Part shown: positions 38,619-50,322 of the stretch, piece by piece
Numbering within the stretch: the first letter of the stretch is position 1
How the letters are laid out: each line of letters begins with the position of its first letter
Assembly (NCBI GenBank): GCA_029204045.2
Contig: CM055080.1
Coordinates: forward strand, 11,407,722 to 11,471,721
Origin: Tillandsia leiboldiana
Taxonomy: Eukaryota; Streptophyta; Magnoliopsida; Poales; Bromeliaceae
Length of the DNA: 64,000 nt
Direction: 5' to 3'
Program-made: the position numbers and the translations under genes
The notes under the pieces: model-generated
Databases searched by the model: none
What the model was told of the DNA's origin: nothing
The model's input: the letters and a program-made list of their open reading frames with translations, nothing else

Positions 38619-39876
38619 ATTCGCATCCATTGACCTGAAAAAGTCAAATAATTAGAATTTACTTGATTCATTGAATTTGTGGGGGTGTAAACCAACTATT
38701 GCAGAACTCTTTAAAGTTGATATGATCACTTGGAATTATTTAATATTTGCCTTCAATTTTGGTTCAAAGAAATGATCTGCTGGGATTCTTAGCATTGGGA
38801 GGTTGACCAATCATCTGACTCCTTCAGCAGAAGGCAATCTTATTGTGATCCGGAAAATCGCGAATCTCAAGGAGATTCACTGGATTTCTCATGTTTATTG
38901 TACAGGTAACTGATCCAAATGAAATCTCCCTATATATATATATATATGACGAGTAGTGAAAACCAAGTTACCAAAGCTGTGGGAGGAGATGCCTGGGAAT
39001 TGGTTTTGGAGCCAAGTTAGTGGATTTAAAATGGACTTAACCAACAAATAATTAGGTTTTTTCTACGAACAACAATTAACTAGACTACTTTATGTTTTAA
39101 TTATCCATATTTTTAGGGTTAAATTTGAGATGATGCTATTTGTTAGTAACCAACTGTTATATGTATTAATTGTACTTTTGTGCTCTTTTTTTTCCCTAAC
39201 TTATAAATTTGAGAACTTTATAATATATTAAATAATTTATTATTCATTGCTTAATAATTATTAATTATAAATATTAATTTATTCGGGTTTAACATCACCG
39301 AAAGGCACATAACATCACCGAAAGCTTCTCACCTCACGCCATTGCATCCGCCTCCGCATCGATCCAACCGTATACTCCGAAGCTTTTTACATATGAATAC
39401 TTATTTATCATCTGAATAATTATATATGCCATTTGAAAACTTGGTTTTGGATGGATACACATGTAGTTAGTATAATTTATGCTTATCCTTTTGTATGCTT
39501 GATTATTATTTGCTTTGTTTAACAGAGATCTTTATCGCTGCTGCCTCATCTACATACCTTACTTCAAAAAGTTCTACAATACGCATTGGCTACTCAAGAA
39601 GTTGATTCACAGTAACTTCTACAATACTCATCATTGAAGCCACGTCATTTTCATACAAGCTAAACAGTTGTATATATAAGATGGTTCTCTGCATTAATTG
39701 TTGGATTGCATTGCTTAGTTGCAAGAGCTGCTTTTAGAATATTGGGAGGTTTCCTTTCATGAGTTCAGAATTTCATAATTTTTTTTGGGATGTTCTTATG
39801 ATCTTGGTTGATGTCTGGTGTTTCAGGTTATCTACTTGGTGCTGCTAAACCATGATGAAAAAACCTTTGCTTGCAG

Positions 39877-39879
<3 letters not shown>

Positions 39880-39953
<74 letters not shown>
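39880..39953. repeat. (TA)n microsatellite, copy 1
   Basis: TA tract after 'ttgcttgcagatgtg'. Its counterpart at 46035-46106 is about 2 bases shorter, one of the few differences between the tandem copies. Confidence 0.9.
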
Positions 39954-39956
<3 letters not shown>

Positions 39957-40699
39957 TTTATCCTGCACTAGCTTCCTCAGTATCTTCCTTACTAGCATGT
40001 TATTTTTGTATGTATTTTCCCCTGTTTTTTAAGACAGCTAACTTGATATGAAACATTATGCACCCTGCTGGGGACATTGCGTTATACTGACAATAGTGAA
40101 GCTGAATGATTTAGGTTCACTATCTTCTTAAACCGCACCTATTTTATCATATACTTTGGGTTAATTATTACGTTGTTGTACAGATCTATACACTGTTCAT
40201 TCGATGGAGAGTTGTGGAATGGCCACCATTGGTAGATTTGTATGATAGAGCTTCTTCCGATATGTATTCATGTTGGGGTTGATTTATGACAAGGTGATTG
40301 CATAATCGTATTACTAAGAAAAACCTACATATATCGGTGAGTTCGGGGATTGACGAGCATGGTGATGTCGTCATCTTCTCATATATCAACCCCAATATGG
40401 ATGCTTGATTATAGAGCTTATCATATCTCTACACAGTGGGGTGGTCATTCTTTTTAGCATCCTTCTCTAAAAAAAAAGTACAATCTAACGAAGTAGAACC
40501 TACCAATTACTAAAAGAGGGTGAAGAGGGGATGCATAACATCTCTTGATTGCACACCCTAGCATAAGTTGATTGGTCTCACATTTTTAGACTGCTGACTG
40601 CGGCATAAAGGAAGATATAGTTCTTTTATTCTCCAAAGTAAATAATGGTGGTTTAATAAGGTAAACAAACATTTTTTCTCCAAAGTAAAGAGGGTGAAG

Positions 40700-41040
40700 A
40701 GGGGATGCCGCGTGGCGCCCGCGTGGCCGCCGCGTGGCGAACGCGTGGCCCCGCGTGGCGAACGCGTGGTGCCCGCGTGGCGCACGCGTGGCGCCCGCGT
40801 GGCGCACGCGTGGCGCCCGCGTGGCGCACGCGTGGCGCCCGCGTCCCCAGGCCGGGCCGGGCCGAACCGCGCCTTGACGGGCCGGGCCGGGCCTTGACGG
40901 GCCGGGCCGGGTCTTGACGGGCCGGGCCGGGCCGCAGAAATATTGGAGAAATGGGCTGGGCCGGGCCGCACAAATATTGGAGAAATGGGCTGGGCAGAAA
41001 CAAGCATAATTGGAGAAATGGGCCGGGCCGCAGAAACAAG
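40700..41040. repeat. GC-rich minisatellite island, copy 1
   Basis: First part (about 40706-40843): repeats of CGTGGCGC(C/A)CG with a 20-bp higher period. Second part: three repeats of about 20 bp built on GGGCCGGGCCGGG and CTTGACGG. Third part: 'aaatattggagaaatgggct' repeats. Open frames with arginine- and alanine-rich peptides run on both strands purely because of the period. The island and the following AT-rich tail resemble the array at 53-63 kb. Confidence 0.85.
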
Positions 41041-42829
41041 CATAATTTTATTTTTTCTACATAATAAATTTTTTTACTATATGTAGTTTACTATATATTG
41101 CTAATTTTTCAGTGGTTAACCATGGATCATCTTATTATCCAGTAATGCAGGACTCATCAGAATGAAATTGTAAATTACCAAATCATAGGATGTGGTCTTG
41201 ATATTTGACTTCGTTGCCTTATCATATTATACAGATATGGAAATGCTTGGGTGAATCAGTAATTGAGTGGTGCTGACTACTTGGTTCAGTTAGATTCTTT
41301 CAACCAATTAAACACTTTGATGTGTGGAGATGAAGAGTTTCATACAGTTTACACTAAGGTGTTAAATACAGTTTTAAGGTGTCAGAAATACTTAATGCAT
41401 TTTATGTTAACTGCTCATTTTGTTTTTTAGCTGAAAGGAACACACACAATGGTAATTCAAAACGGATACAGAGCTGTCGGGATGTGTAATATGTCGAAAG
41501 AATGGGATTCCTTAGTGCGCAGACATATGTTGTCCAATAATTGGGGTTTCTACAGCACTCAGGTGATGGCTATAGTATGGAATATTTGATGCAGACTTCT
41601 TGCTGAAACTTTGGTGTGTAAGTTTGAATGGATAGATTTCACTTTGTCCGAACTCATTGCGATATTCGGAATTTGATATTATATACATAAAGTGTTTTTC
41701 TCAGTATATAAGTTTGTTCTAGAAAAGAGAGTGTTTGTCCTCAACTTCTCTTTGATAACATTGACACTGCAGTTAATGCCAGACTACGTTTAAGCAATAG
41801 TGGTCTTCCTTACTTCCTCAACTTGGGATTTACATTCTTTTTCACTATTTTGGCAGATTTGATTAAATTGAGCCCATCCATAATGGAAGGATTAGCAACT
41901 ATATATTTGAACATTTATTATGAGCTTGAACTGTCTTTCTTCCACATATATATATTTGAAGTCAATATGAGAAGCCTCAAATATTCCGACAATTTTTTGG
42001 TAGATATATGAGCAGCTTACTGTACATTCTCTAGGTAGCCCATCTGTCATACAACAAAGAGTTCTTGCGCCAAACTGTGTTCACTTATATCTCCTGCAGT
42101 CATATAGTGAATTCATTATAAGTTAGGGATGAGCCTCAGATCATTTAAGGTAAATAAGCATTCCTTCTCCGAAGTTTCGACAAAAGTCCAAAATCAGTTC
42201 TACCAAAAGGATAAGCCTGAAATCGAAGAACAAATAGTTTTGACTCCTTCAGTACATACTGAAAATGACATATTTGCAGAGGTATCTCTATCGGGAATAA
42301 CACAATCTAGGTATAGCTAAATTTTTCACTTTCCCTACGTGATCTTGCATGTATGAAATACTATGTTTTAGTTGCTAATGTATTGCATTGGTTTTTATCA
42401 GATTGTCTACAGATGTTGCTAAATTACCTTCAGCAATTGAAGAACCACACAGAAACCGTTTTAGGTAACTTTGTTGTATGAACATCTTTTTGACCAAGCT
42501 TTTCATAAGGAAATTTTCCATTTTTTCTTAACTTTTCATCTGTTTTAGGTAACTTTTTCATTTAATATCCCTCCATTGTGTCTGCTTATTTCTCCATTCT
42601 TTGTTTTGTTAAGAGATAAGATGGTTCTTTGCATTAATTGTTGGATTGCATTGCATTAGTATTTTATTACTCCTTAACTGAACAGTTTTTTGTCTATATG
42701 CTGTCATCTTAGATGCAAATTTGAGTCACCCTGCATATTCAATTTATGTCAAACTGTTGGAGATAACATTTTACTAGCTTATGTTTCTCTCTGTATCCTT
42801 TTTGTACCATTATTTATTGCATTAATGGG

Positions 42830-43120
42830 GTAGAAGGGGCTGCTCTTTCATATCCAACCTCTGCTGAATATCTTGGCCGTGGCATTGACTTGATGCATAA
42901 TTGTTAGTTCTTTTCTCTATGTCTCTTTTCTTACTTACAAGTTAGTGAAATTGTTTACAGAAATTATTTGTTGGAGAACAAAGTTGATAACAATTTGTAT
43001 TTTTATTCCAGCACAAAAGTACTCCTTTACATTTGATAAAGTCTTTGATCAAGATGCTTCACAAGAGGAATATTCCTGTTATGAAATATGGTGCTGCCCT
43101 GCCTATGATGGATTTATAAA
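42830..43120 (+). pseudogene. Kinesin-14 motor-domain exon fragments, copy 2
   Basis: Same two exons as at 36671-36961, offset by 6,159 bp, with no differences noticed. As in copy 1 the P-loop exon is lacking, so it is not functional as a motor. Confidence 0.8.
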
Positions 43121-43217
43121 TGTGAGTTGCTTATGGTTAAAATGCTCATCTATTTACACGCCCTTTTTTCTTAATATGTCTTTAATTTTGTTTTTGTCCT
43201 GTGTTTTGAAATTGCAG

Positions 43218-43299
43218 TGAGAATGCTCCGAGAGGAGTTGCAGCTACTTCACGAGCTTGGCTCATGTGTTGGAGAGGTTGTGGAGGTTATGGGAAAATC
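43218..43299 (+). pseudogene. Proteasome ATPase RPT6 exon fragment, copy 2
   Basis: Same fragment as at 37059-37140, including its abrupt end after MGKS. No differences noticed. Confidence 0.8.
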
Positions 43300-46031
43300 A
43301 TTAATTTGTATCTATAATCATGCCTTATGTAGGTAGTTGATATTGGGAGATTCAGTATGAGCTATTTCGGATAATGATATAGGATATTTCCCTGTAAGTT
43401 GCTAATTGCTACTTTTATGATTGTGCTGTCAATAGATGTTGCATTTTCCACATGTGCACAATTCACAGTACATTAAAGCTTTCTCTTAACTGTTAATCCC
43501 TATATCCGAAGCTGTGTTGGGTTCTGCAATTTTTGCTCATCGCTATTAGACTAATTAGTTTATGCTACGTGACGAACCAATGTAATATGTAGCTGTTTAA
43601 TATTGCTGGTGAATCATCAATTTGGCAGATAAGTCCTGTTTTATTTGGAAGGAAACAAAGTAGGTTAACCCTTCTCTATCAGTAGGGGGAGTCACTCTTT
43701 TGGCTTTTCTATCTGATCTTTTGAATTGTATTCTGGATTGTATACAGATACTCGATGAAGTAGGCGGCGTCACTTAATGCAGCTAACATTCCTGTGCTGC
43801 TGGACCATCTGAAGAAGAGGCATGCCCGAATAGTTGTTCCAGAATTGCTGCGCTGAGGCTTCCTTGCTTTAAAAGGAGGTGTTTTAATCCAGGTTCTCTC
43901 TACATCCAGCTGGGGACACTCCCTCAGCCTCAACGAGCAGTTGGAGAATGATAGGGTCCCGAACTGCTTACTTCCCTCAGAATTTTCACACCATTTGTTG
44001 TGCTTTTGGTGCTATTTTTTACTGTCGTATTGACGAGCTACTTCCTCAAGGTATCGATGTTTTCTGTTTAGTCTAAAATCTACTTTTCAACTGCTTGACG
44101 ATCATGATATGCTGCGCGGGTTAATAACGAACTCACTAACAATTACTTAGTCTGTTTTGGGTTTTCTGAAACTGTTTATTCCTTTTCTATAAAATTTATA
44201 TCTCTTAAATTTATATCCGAACCAAACGAACCAAACGGGACCTTACATGTCAATCCTAAGATTTTAGGGTACAACTCTTAGCATTAAGTATGTACCAATC
44301 AATGTAAGTAGGAGGACTTCAAGAGGATCAAATATATGCAATGTCACGAACACACACACACAAAATACCCATGAAAGTATGTATTTATGATCTAATGTCA
44401 TGTTAGTCACGCAACAATAGAGCAACTTTACTATTACACCAAGGCTTGCTCTGTTTATGAATTTTACCACGCATTGAAAAATAGATCTAGAGAAGCTCAA
44501 CTACGATACATGCTTGACAGTATAGCTACAGAATCCAATATACAACAGTTTTGCTCTCCAGATATTTGAGAGTTTCTGTCGTCATTGAAGAGCCAACTTA
44601 ATGGTAAGTTTAATGTTGTAATAAACATGCTGATTATCATGCATTAGGAGCTGACAAATAAAAATTTATCCAAAATCTCTAGGAACTTAATGGTAAGTTT
44701 AATGTTGTAATAAACATGCTGATTATCATGCATTAGGAGCTGACAAATAAAAATTTATCCAAAATCTCTAGGCCCGGATTCGCATCCATTGACCTGAAAA
44801 AGTCAAATAATTAGAATTTACTTGATTCATTGAATTTGTGGGGGTGTAAACCAACTATTGCAGAACTCTTTAAAGTTGATATGATCACTTGGAATTATTT
44901 AATATTTGCCTTCAATTTTGGTTCAAAGAAATGATCTGCTGGGATTCTTAGCATTGGGAGGTTGACCAATCATCTGACTCCTTCAGCAGAAGGCAATCTT
45001 ATTGTGATCCGGAAAATCGCGAATCTCAAGGAGATTCACTGGATTTCTCATGTTTATTGTACAGGTAACTGATCCAAATGAAATCTCCCTATATATATAT
45101 ATGACGAGTAGTGAAAACCAAGTTACCAAAGCTGTGGGAGGAGATGCCTGGGAATTGGTTTTGGAGCCAAGTTAGTGGATTTAAAATGGACTTAACCAAC
45201 AAATAATTAGGTTTTTTCTACGAACAACAATTAACTAGACTACTTTATGTTTTAATTATCCATATTTTTAGGGTTAAATTTGAGATGATGCTATTTGTTA
45301 GTAACCAACTGTTATATGTATTAATTGTACTTTTGTGCTCTTTTTTTTCCCTAACTTATAAATTTGAGAACTTTATAATATATTAAATAATTTATTATTC
45401 ATTGCTTAATAATTATTAATTATAAATATTAATTTATTCGGGTTTAACATCACCGAAAGGCACATAACATCACCGAAAGCTTCTCACCTCACGCCATTGC
45501 ATCCGCCTCCGCATCGATCCAACCGTATACTCCGAAGCTTTTTACATATGAATACTTATTTATCATCTGAATAATTATATATGCCATTTGAAAACTTGGT
45601 TTTGGATGGATACACATGTAGTTAGTATAATTTATGCTTATCCTTTTGTATGCTTGATTATTATTTGCTTTGTTTAACAGAGATCTTTATCGCTTCTGCC
45701 TCATCTACATACCTTACTTCAAAAAGTTCTACAATACGCATTGGCTACTCAAGAAGTTGATTCACAGTAACTTCTACAATACTCATCATTGAAGCCACGT
45801 CATTTTCATACAAGCTAAACAGCTGTATATATAAGATGGTTCTCTGCATTAATTGTTGGATTGCATTGCTTAGTTGCAAGAGCTGCTTTTAGAATATTGG
45901 GAGGTTTCCTTTCATGAGTTCAGAATTTCATAATTTTTTTTGGGATGTTCTTATGATCTTGGTTGATGTCTGGTGTTTCAGGTTATCTACTTGGTGCTGC
46001 TAAACCATGATGAAAAAACCTTTGCTTGCAG

Positions 46032-46109
<78 letters not shown>

Positions 46110-46852
46110 TTTATCCTGCACTAGCTTCCTCAGTATCTTCCTTACTAGCATGTTATTTTTGTATGTATTTTCCCCTGTTTTTTAAGACAGCTAACTTGAT
46201 ATGAAACATTATGCACCCTGCTGGGGACATTGCGTTATACTGACAATAGTGAAGCTGAATGATTTAGGTTCACTATCTTCTTAAACCGCACCTATTTTAT
46301 CATATACTTTGGGTTAATTATTACGTTGTTGTACAGATCTATACACTGTTCATTCGATGGAGAGTTGTGGAATGGCCACCATTGGTAGATTTGTATGATA
46401 GAGCTTCTTCCGATATGTATTCATGTTGGGGTTGATTTATGACAAGGTGATTGCATAATCGTATTACTAAGAAAAACCTACATATATCGGTGAGTTCGGG
46501 GATTGACGAGCATGGTGATGTCGTCATCTTCTCATATATCAACCCCAATATGGATGCTTGATTATAGAGCTTATCATATCTCTACACAGTGGGGTGGTCA
46601 TTCTTTTTAGCATCCTTCTCTAAAAAAAAAGTACAATCTAACGAAGTAGAACCTACCAATTACTAAAAGAGGGTGAAGAGGGGATGCATAACATCTCTTG
46701 ATTGCACACCCTAGCATAAGTTGATTGGTCTCACATTTTTAGACTGCTGACTGCGGCATAAAGGAAGATATAGTTCTTTTATTCTCCAAAGTAAATAATG
46801 GTGGTTTAATAAGGTAAACAAACATTTTTTCTCCAAAGTAAAGAGGGTGAAG

Positions 46853-47195
46853 AGGGGATGCCGCGTGGCGCCCGCGTGGCCGCCGCGTGGCGAACGCGTG
46901 GCCCCGCGTGGCGAACGCGTGGCGCCCGCGTGGCGCACGCGTGGCGCCCGCGTGGCGCACGCGTGGCGCCCGCGTGGCGCACGCGTGGCGCCCGCGTCCC
47001 CAGGCCGGGCCGGGCCGAACCGCGCCTTGACGGGCCGGGCCGGGCCTTGACGGGCCGGGCCGGGTCTTGACGGGCCGGGCCGGGCCGCAGAAATATTGGA
47101 GAAATGGGCTGGGCCGGGCCGCACAAATATTGGAGAAATGGGCTGGGCAGAAACAAGCATAATTGGAGAAATGGGCCGGGCCGCAGAAACAAGCA
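46853..47195. repeat. GC-rich minisatellite island, copy 2
   Basis: Counterpart of the island at 40.70-41.04 kb, with one base difference noticed in the CGTGGCGCCC repeats. Confidence 0.85.
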
Positions 47196-47262
47196 TAATT
47201 TTATTTTTTCTACATAATAAATTTTTTTACTATATGTAGTTTACTATATATTGCTAATTTTT

Positions 47263-47829
47263 TTTTCCACATAATAAATTTGAATTAAAATTTTTTAAAA
47301 ATATTTAAATTATAGGAGATTTTAATTTTAATTTTTTAATCGAATAAAAATTCAAATTTTGAAATATTTATTTTAAAAACGATATTTAATTAAAGTGGAT
47401 TAAATTTAAATTATAAACTATATTTAAATTTATGGATAAAAATTGAAATAAAAATTTAATTTCAAATTTATTATTTAAATCTAATTACTTTTCAATTTGA
47501 CATATGTGTTTTTAAATCAACTTATTCATCAAACATATTTTTTAATTATTTTAGTATTTTATTTTTTTATAATTTTTTATTTTATTTAGAATTTTTCGTG
47601 ACTCAAAAGTTTTCAAGTTATAAATTTTATTTTTTCTTATGTAAATAAGTGAAAATCCTGAAAAAGCAATTTTAATTAAAGTGCATTAAAATTAAATTGT
47701 AAACTATATATTATTTTTTGAATAGAAATTATGATATAAATTTGATTTGAATTTATCATATTAATCTAAATAATTGTCGATTTGACACATCTATTTTTAA
47801 ATCTACTTAATCATGAAACATAATTTTAT
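47263..47829. repeat. AT-rich arm of the AT/GC repeat family
   Basis: Matches the AT-rich parts of the units further right, for example 'attaaagtggattaaa', 'caatttgacatatgtg', 'attttatttagaattttt' compared with 54.9-55.2 and 57.1-57.4 kb. No gene. Confidence 0.75.
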
Positions 47830-48178
47830 GGGGCAATTTTCTACATACCCCTAAAATTTTTTCTGTTTTCAGATTTACCCCTCTTAGAAGACTAATATAA
47901 AAACTACCCTTCTTACGTTCCAACTTATTTCCAAAATATCCCTGAAGTTAAACTCTGTTAGTGTACCGTTTGAAACTGCTGTTATCTGTGTGTAATTACT
48001 ATTTTACCCTTTCAAATATACCCTAAACCCTAAACCCCTAAACCCTAAAACCCTAAACCCTAAACCCTAAATCCTAAAACCCTAAACCCTAAACCCTAAA
48101 ACCCTAAAAAACCCTAAACCCTAAACCCTAAAACGCTAAACCCTAAACCCTAAACCCTAGAACCCTAAAAAACCCTAA
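47830..48178 (-). mobile_element. Truncated Mutator-type MITE with telomere-like core
   Basis: Begins GGGGCAATTTTCTACATACC and proceeds through 'gatttacccctcttagaaga' and 'gtgtaattactattttaccc' into degenerate (CCCTAAA)n (about 48010-48178). It is the reverse complement of the right half of the complete element at 55212-55883. The opposite terminus is missing, since the sequence after 48178 does not match. Confidence 0.8.
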
Positions 48179-48262
48179 TGTTAAATAATAAATAAATTGA
48201 CGGCATACTCTCTATATCTTTTCTTGTAAAATAAAAAAAAATAACTAATACTATTCGAATTA

Positions 48263-48420
48263 GGAAACTGCTAAATGTACACCCCTTGTGGGATATACAT
48301 CACACATCCATTCCATCCAATAGATGGGGTATGATGAGGGGTCACTTCACAATTTGTAAAGTAACTTTCTTCGTCCACTCTTAAATGGATGGGTATAAAA
48401 TGTACACGTAGTATTGCGCT
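48263..48420. mobile_element. Family-A MITE upstream of SKP1-like gene
   Basis: Ends 'actgctaaatgtacacccc' and 'tgtacacgtagtattgcgct' are inverted repeats matching the family at 6-8 kb. It is the only copy not flanked by (TA)n. It ends about 145 bp upstream of the start codon, so it may lie in or near the promoter. Confidence 0.7.
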
Positions 48421-48563
48421 TCAATTAACTTACTTACCCTACTCAATCCTAATCCTAATCTAATAATAACAAGAAAACAGTATTAGTCTCGCCCTATAAT
48501 AAATATTATTATTATTATTATTATCATCATCATCTCAAGAGAATTTTTTTTAAATTCTTTAGC

Positions 48564-49196
48564 ATGGCGGCATCAGAGCAGGAGTCGACGGAGAGAATGG
48601 TTAAGATAAAGAGCTGCGACGATGTTGTCATGGAGGTGCGGGAGGCGGTGGCGGTCCAATCGGTGGTGATAAAATACATCGTCGAGGACGTCGGCGTCGA
48701 GCTCCCGATCCCGACCCCGAACGTCACCGTCGACATTCTAACGAAGGTCTTCGAGTTCTGCACCAAGCACGTCGAGTTCGCCGCTGCCGCCGCAGCGCGC
48801 AAACCCGGCCGCGACGACCAGGCGTCGGCGAAGGAAGAGATGGATAGATGGGACCGGCAGTTCATAAACGTTTCCGTTGACACCCTCTTCGACGTTACAA
48901 TGGTGAGATTTGTTCGTTTTTGGTTGATGGTAATCTATATCGTGTCTAAACATAACTTATTTATTTATTTATTTTTGATTATATTTATTCTTACTTAATT
49001 AAAAAATATATACATACAGGCAGCAAATTATTTGGATATTGGAGAGCTGATAAATTTATGTTGCGATAAGATAGCCAGTATGATTGCAGGCAAGAGTCCA
49101 GAAGAGATTCGAAGGATTTTCAACATACAGAATGACCTCACCCCAGAGGAAGAGGAAGCGGTACGACGAGAAAACTTTTGGGCTTTTGATGGCTGA
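48564..49196 (+). CDS. SKP1-like: SKP1-like protein (SCF ubiquitin ligase adaptor)
   Basis: Two exons, 48564-48902 and 49020-49196, joined in phase 0 by a GT-AG intron of 117 bp, encode 171 residues. SKP1 links CUL1 to F-box proteins in nuclear and cytoplasmic SCF E3 complexes. The N-terminal POZ-like domain covers about residues 13-75 (VKIKSCDDVVMEVREAVAVQ; VTVDILTKVFEFCTKHVEF). An alanine-rich linker (AAAAAA, about 73-79) follows. The C-terminal SKP1 domain begins near WDRQF (residue 95) and runs through AANYLDIGELINLCC, GKSPEEIRRIFNIQNDLTP and EEEEAVRRENFWAF. The characteristic intron before AANYL is conserved in many plant SKP1 genes. The N-terminal part is more diverged than the C-terminal part, as in the lineage-expanded plant SKP1-like members, so this is likely a divergent paralogue. 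Its exons are GC-rich against very AT-rich surroundings. Confidence 0.93.
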
Positions 49197-49471
49197 GAAA
49201 GATAATAATAATAATCATAAAAACATACTAGGGATTATTTTAATCTTACTATTTAATATTTTTTTAAAAAAAAATAATTAATTTTATTATCTAATATTTT
49301 TATTTATTTGATTTGAATCTGTGTTAATGCTTACTATTATAACTGAATATGTTAACTCAAATCAAATAAATTGAAAATTTGTATAATAAAAGCAAAAATT
49401 TTGAAATATTGAATAGTGAAAGTAGTTTTGTAGTTCAGATAAAATCTGTATCATTTTACCATTTGCATATC

Positions 49472-49515
<44 letters not shown>

Positions 49516-49546
49516 TAATGACTATTTTATTCTTAAATATAATATA
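49197..49546. other. 3' flank of SKP1-like gene
   Basis: AT-rich, with a T run of more than 30 bases at about 49479-49512. No further gene. Confidence 0.5.
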
Positions 49547-50322
49547 GAGTTAGGCTGGAATGCTATTAATAGTATTAAGTTATTGGTGTTATTAAGCATA
49601 GTTAGTTAATTCGCGAATTATTTGCGAATTATTGAGAATCCGAATTAAACATGTCGTTTCCGACTTTTTCCAAAAATTCGAAATAATTCGCGAATTTTTG
49701 AATTAAAAAGTATTATTCGCGAATTATTCACGAATTACGAATTTTTGGGTGAAAAATTCGTTCTTTTTCATAGCATAGTTAGTTAATTCGCGAATTATTC
49801 GCGAATTATTGAGAATCCGAATTAAAATTATTTGTCGGAAATAATTTAAAATTATATTTTTTTTGTTCTAAATGAATATTTTATTTATTTCTAAAATAAA
49901 TTGATTAAATTATTTTAAAAAATTATAATTATTTATACTAATAATATAATTTTTTTATTTTTTTTTAATTTAATAGCTGAATTTTTATCCCGAATTTTTA
50001 ATTAGTGAACGTATTATTTCCGTATAAATCACATATCTGAATAATTGACGAGCTCGTTTTTTAGCCGAATTTTTCAACGAATTTTAAAATTATGATACGA
50101 ATTTTATTCGTATTATATCCGTACCGAATTTTTGCCGAATCCGAATTAACTAACTATGTTATTAAGTTTTTTAACTCTTAAATTAAAAGATGTGTGGCTT
50201 AGATGATAGTGGGCCCCTTGGGTTTAATGGGTGGTTAGAAAAATAGTAAAATCTAACAGATGAAGATAAAAGGGGTTGATCTAAGAGTATAAAACTTTGA
50301 TAGCACCAAATGCTTGGTACCA
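49547..50322. mobile_element. Family-B MITE split by a hAT MITE
   Basis: The left part (49547-49596, 'gttaggctggaatgctatta') and right part (50159-50322, 'atgtgtggcttagatgatag' to 'agcaccaaatgcttggtacc') together form one family-B element. The insertion at 49597-50158 separates them. The expected right terminus is lost where the LINE begins. Confidence 0.75.
49589..50166. mobile_element. hAT-type MITE with perfect 17-bp TIRs and 8-bp TSD
   Basis: The element 49597-50158 (562 bp) begins CATAGTTAGTTAATTCG and ends with its exact reverse complement. The 8-bp duplication TTATTAAG flanks it (49589-49596 and 50159-50166). An 8-bp TSD with such TIRs fits the hAT superfamily. The interior is AT-rich with many 'cgaattatt' motifs and no coding. 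The left end is repeated internally: CATAGTTAGTTAATTCG recurs at 49774 with about 60 bp of following sequence. Confidence 0.92.

Larger units (their letters stand above)
34951..41109 (+). repeat. 6.16-kb direct tandem duplication, copy 1
   Basis: Runs from 'cagtggttaaccatggatca' to 'atatattgctaattttt'. It matches 41110-47262 at a constant offset of 6,159 bp as far as 38.9 kb, then 6,155 and 6,153 bp after two (TA)n length differences. Only about three base differences were noticed: near 39,533 g/t, near 39,666 t/c and near 40,770 t/c. Contents: exon fragments of kinesin-14 and RPT6, a short DRBM-gene piece, several unrecognised exon-like stretches, an 89-bp tandem repeat (38441-38618), a (TA)n tract and a GC-rich island. 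Confidence 0.95.
41110..47262 (+). repeat. 6.15-kb direct tandem duplication, copy 2
   Basis: Starts abruptly at 'cagtggttaaccatgg', joined to the last base of copy 1 through a short T run (…gctaattttt/cag). It ends near 47262, where the sequence continues into 'ttccacataataaatttgaa', part of the AT-rich repeat family. Same contents and order as copy 1 at more than 99.9 percent identity by eye. It is either a very recent duplication or an assembly artefact such as unmerged haplotypes. Confidence 0.95.

Noticed and set aside
40558..41043. 161- and 128-codon Arg/Ala/Pro-rich frames (also at 46.7-47.2 kb)
   Set aside because: Periodic translation of the GC-rich minisatellite. Equivalent frames are open on both strands.
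41110..47262. Treating the second 6.15-kb block as an independent paralogous locus
   Set aside because: Divergence is limited to a few bases and (TA)n lengths, so it is a recent tandem copy or an assembly duplicate, and its fragments are not independent genes.
48010..48178. A chromosome end or chromosome-fusion scar
   Set aside because: The telomere-like tract is degenerate and short, and lies inside a transposon-like element whose complete relative at 55.2 kb has TIRs and a TSD.
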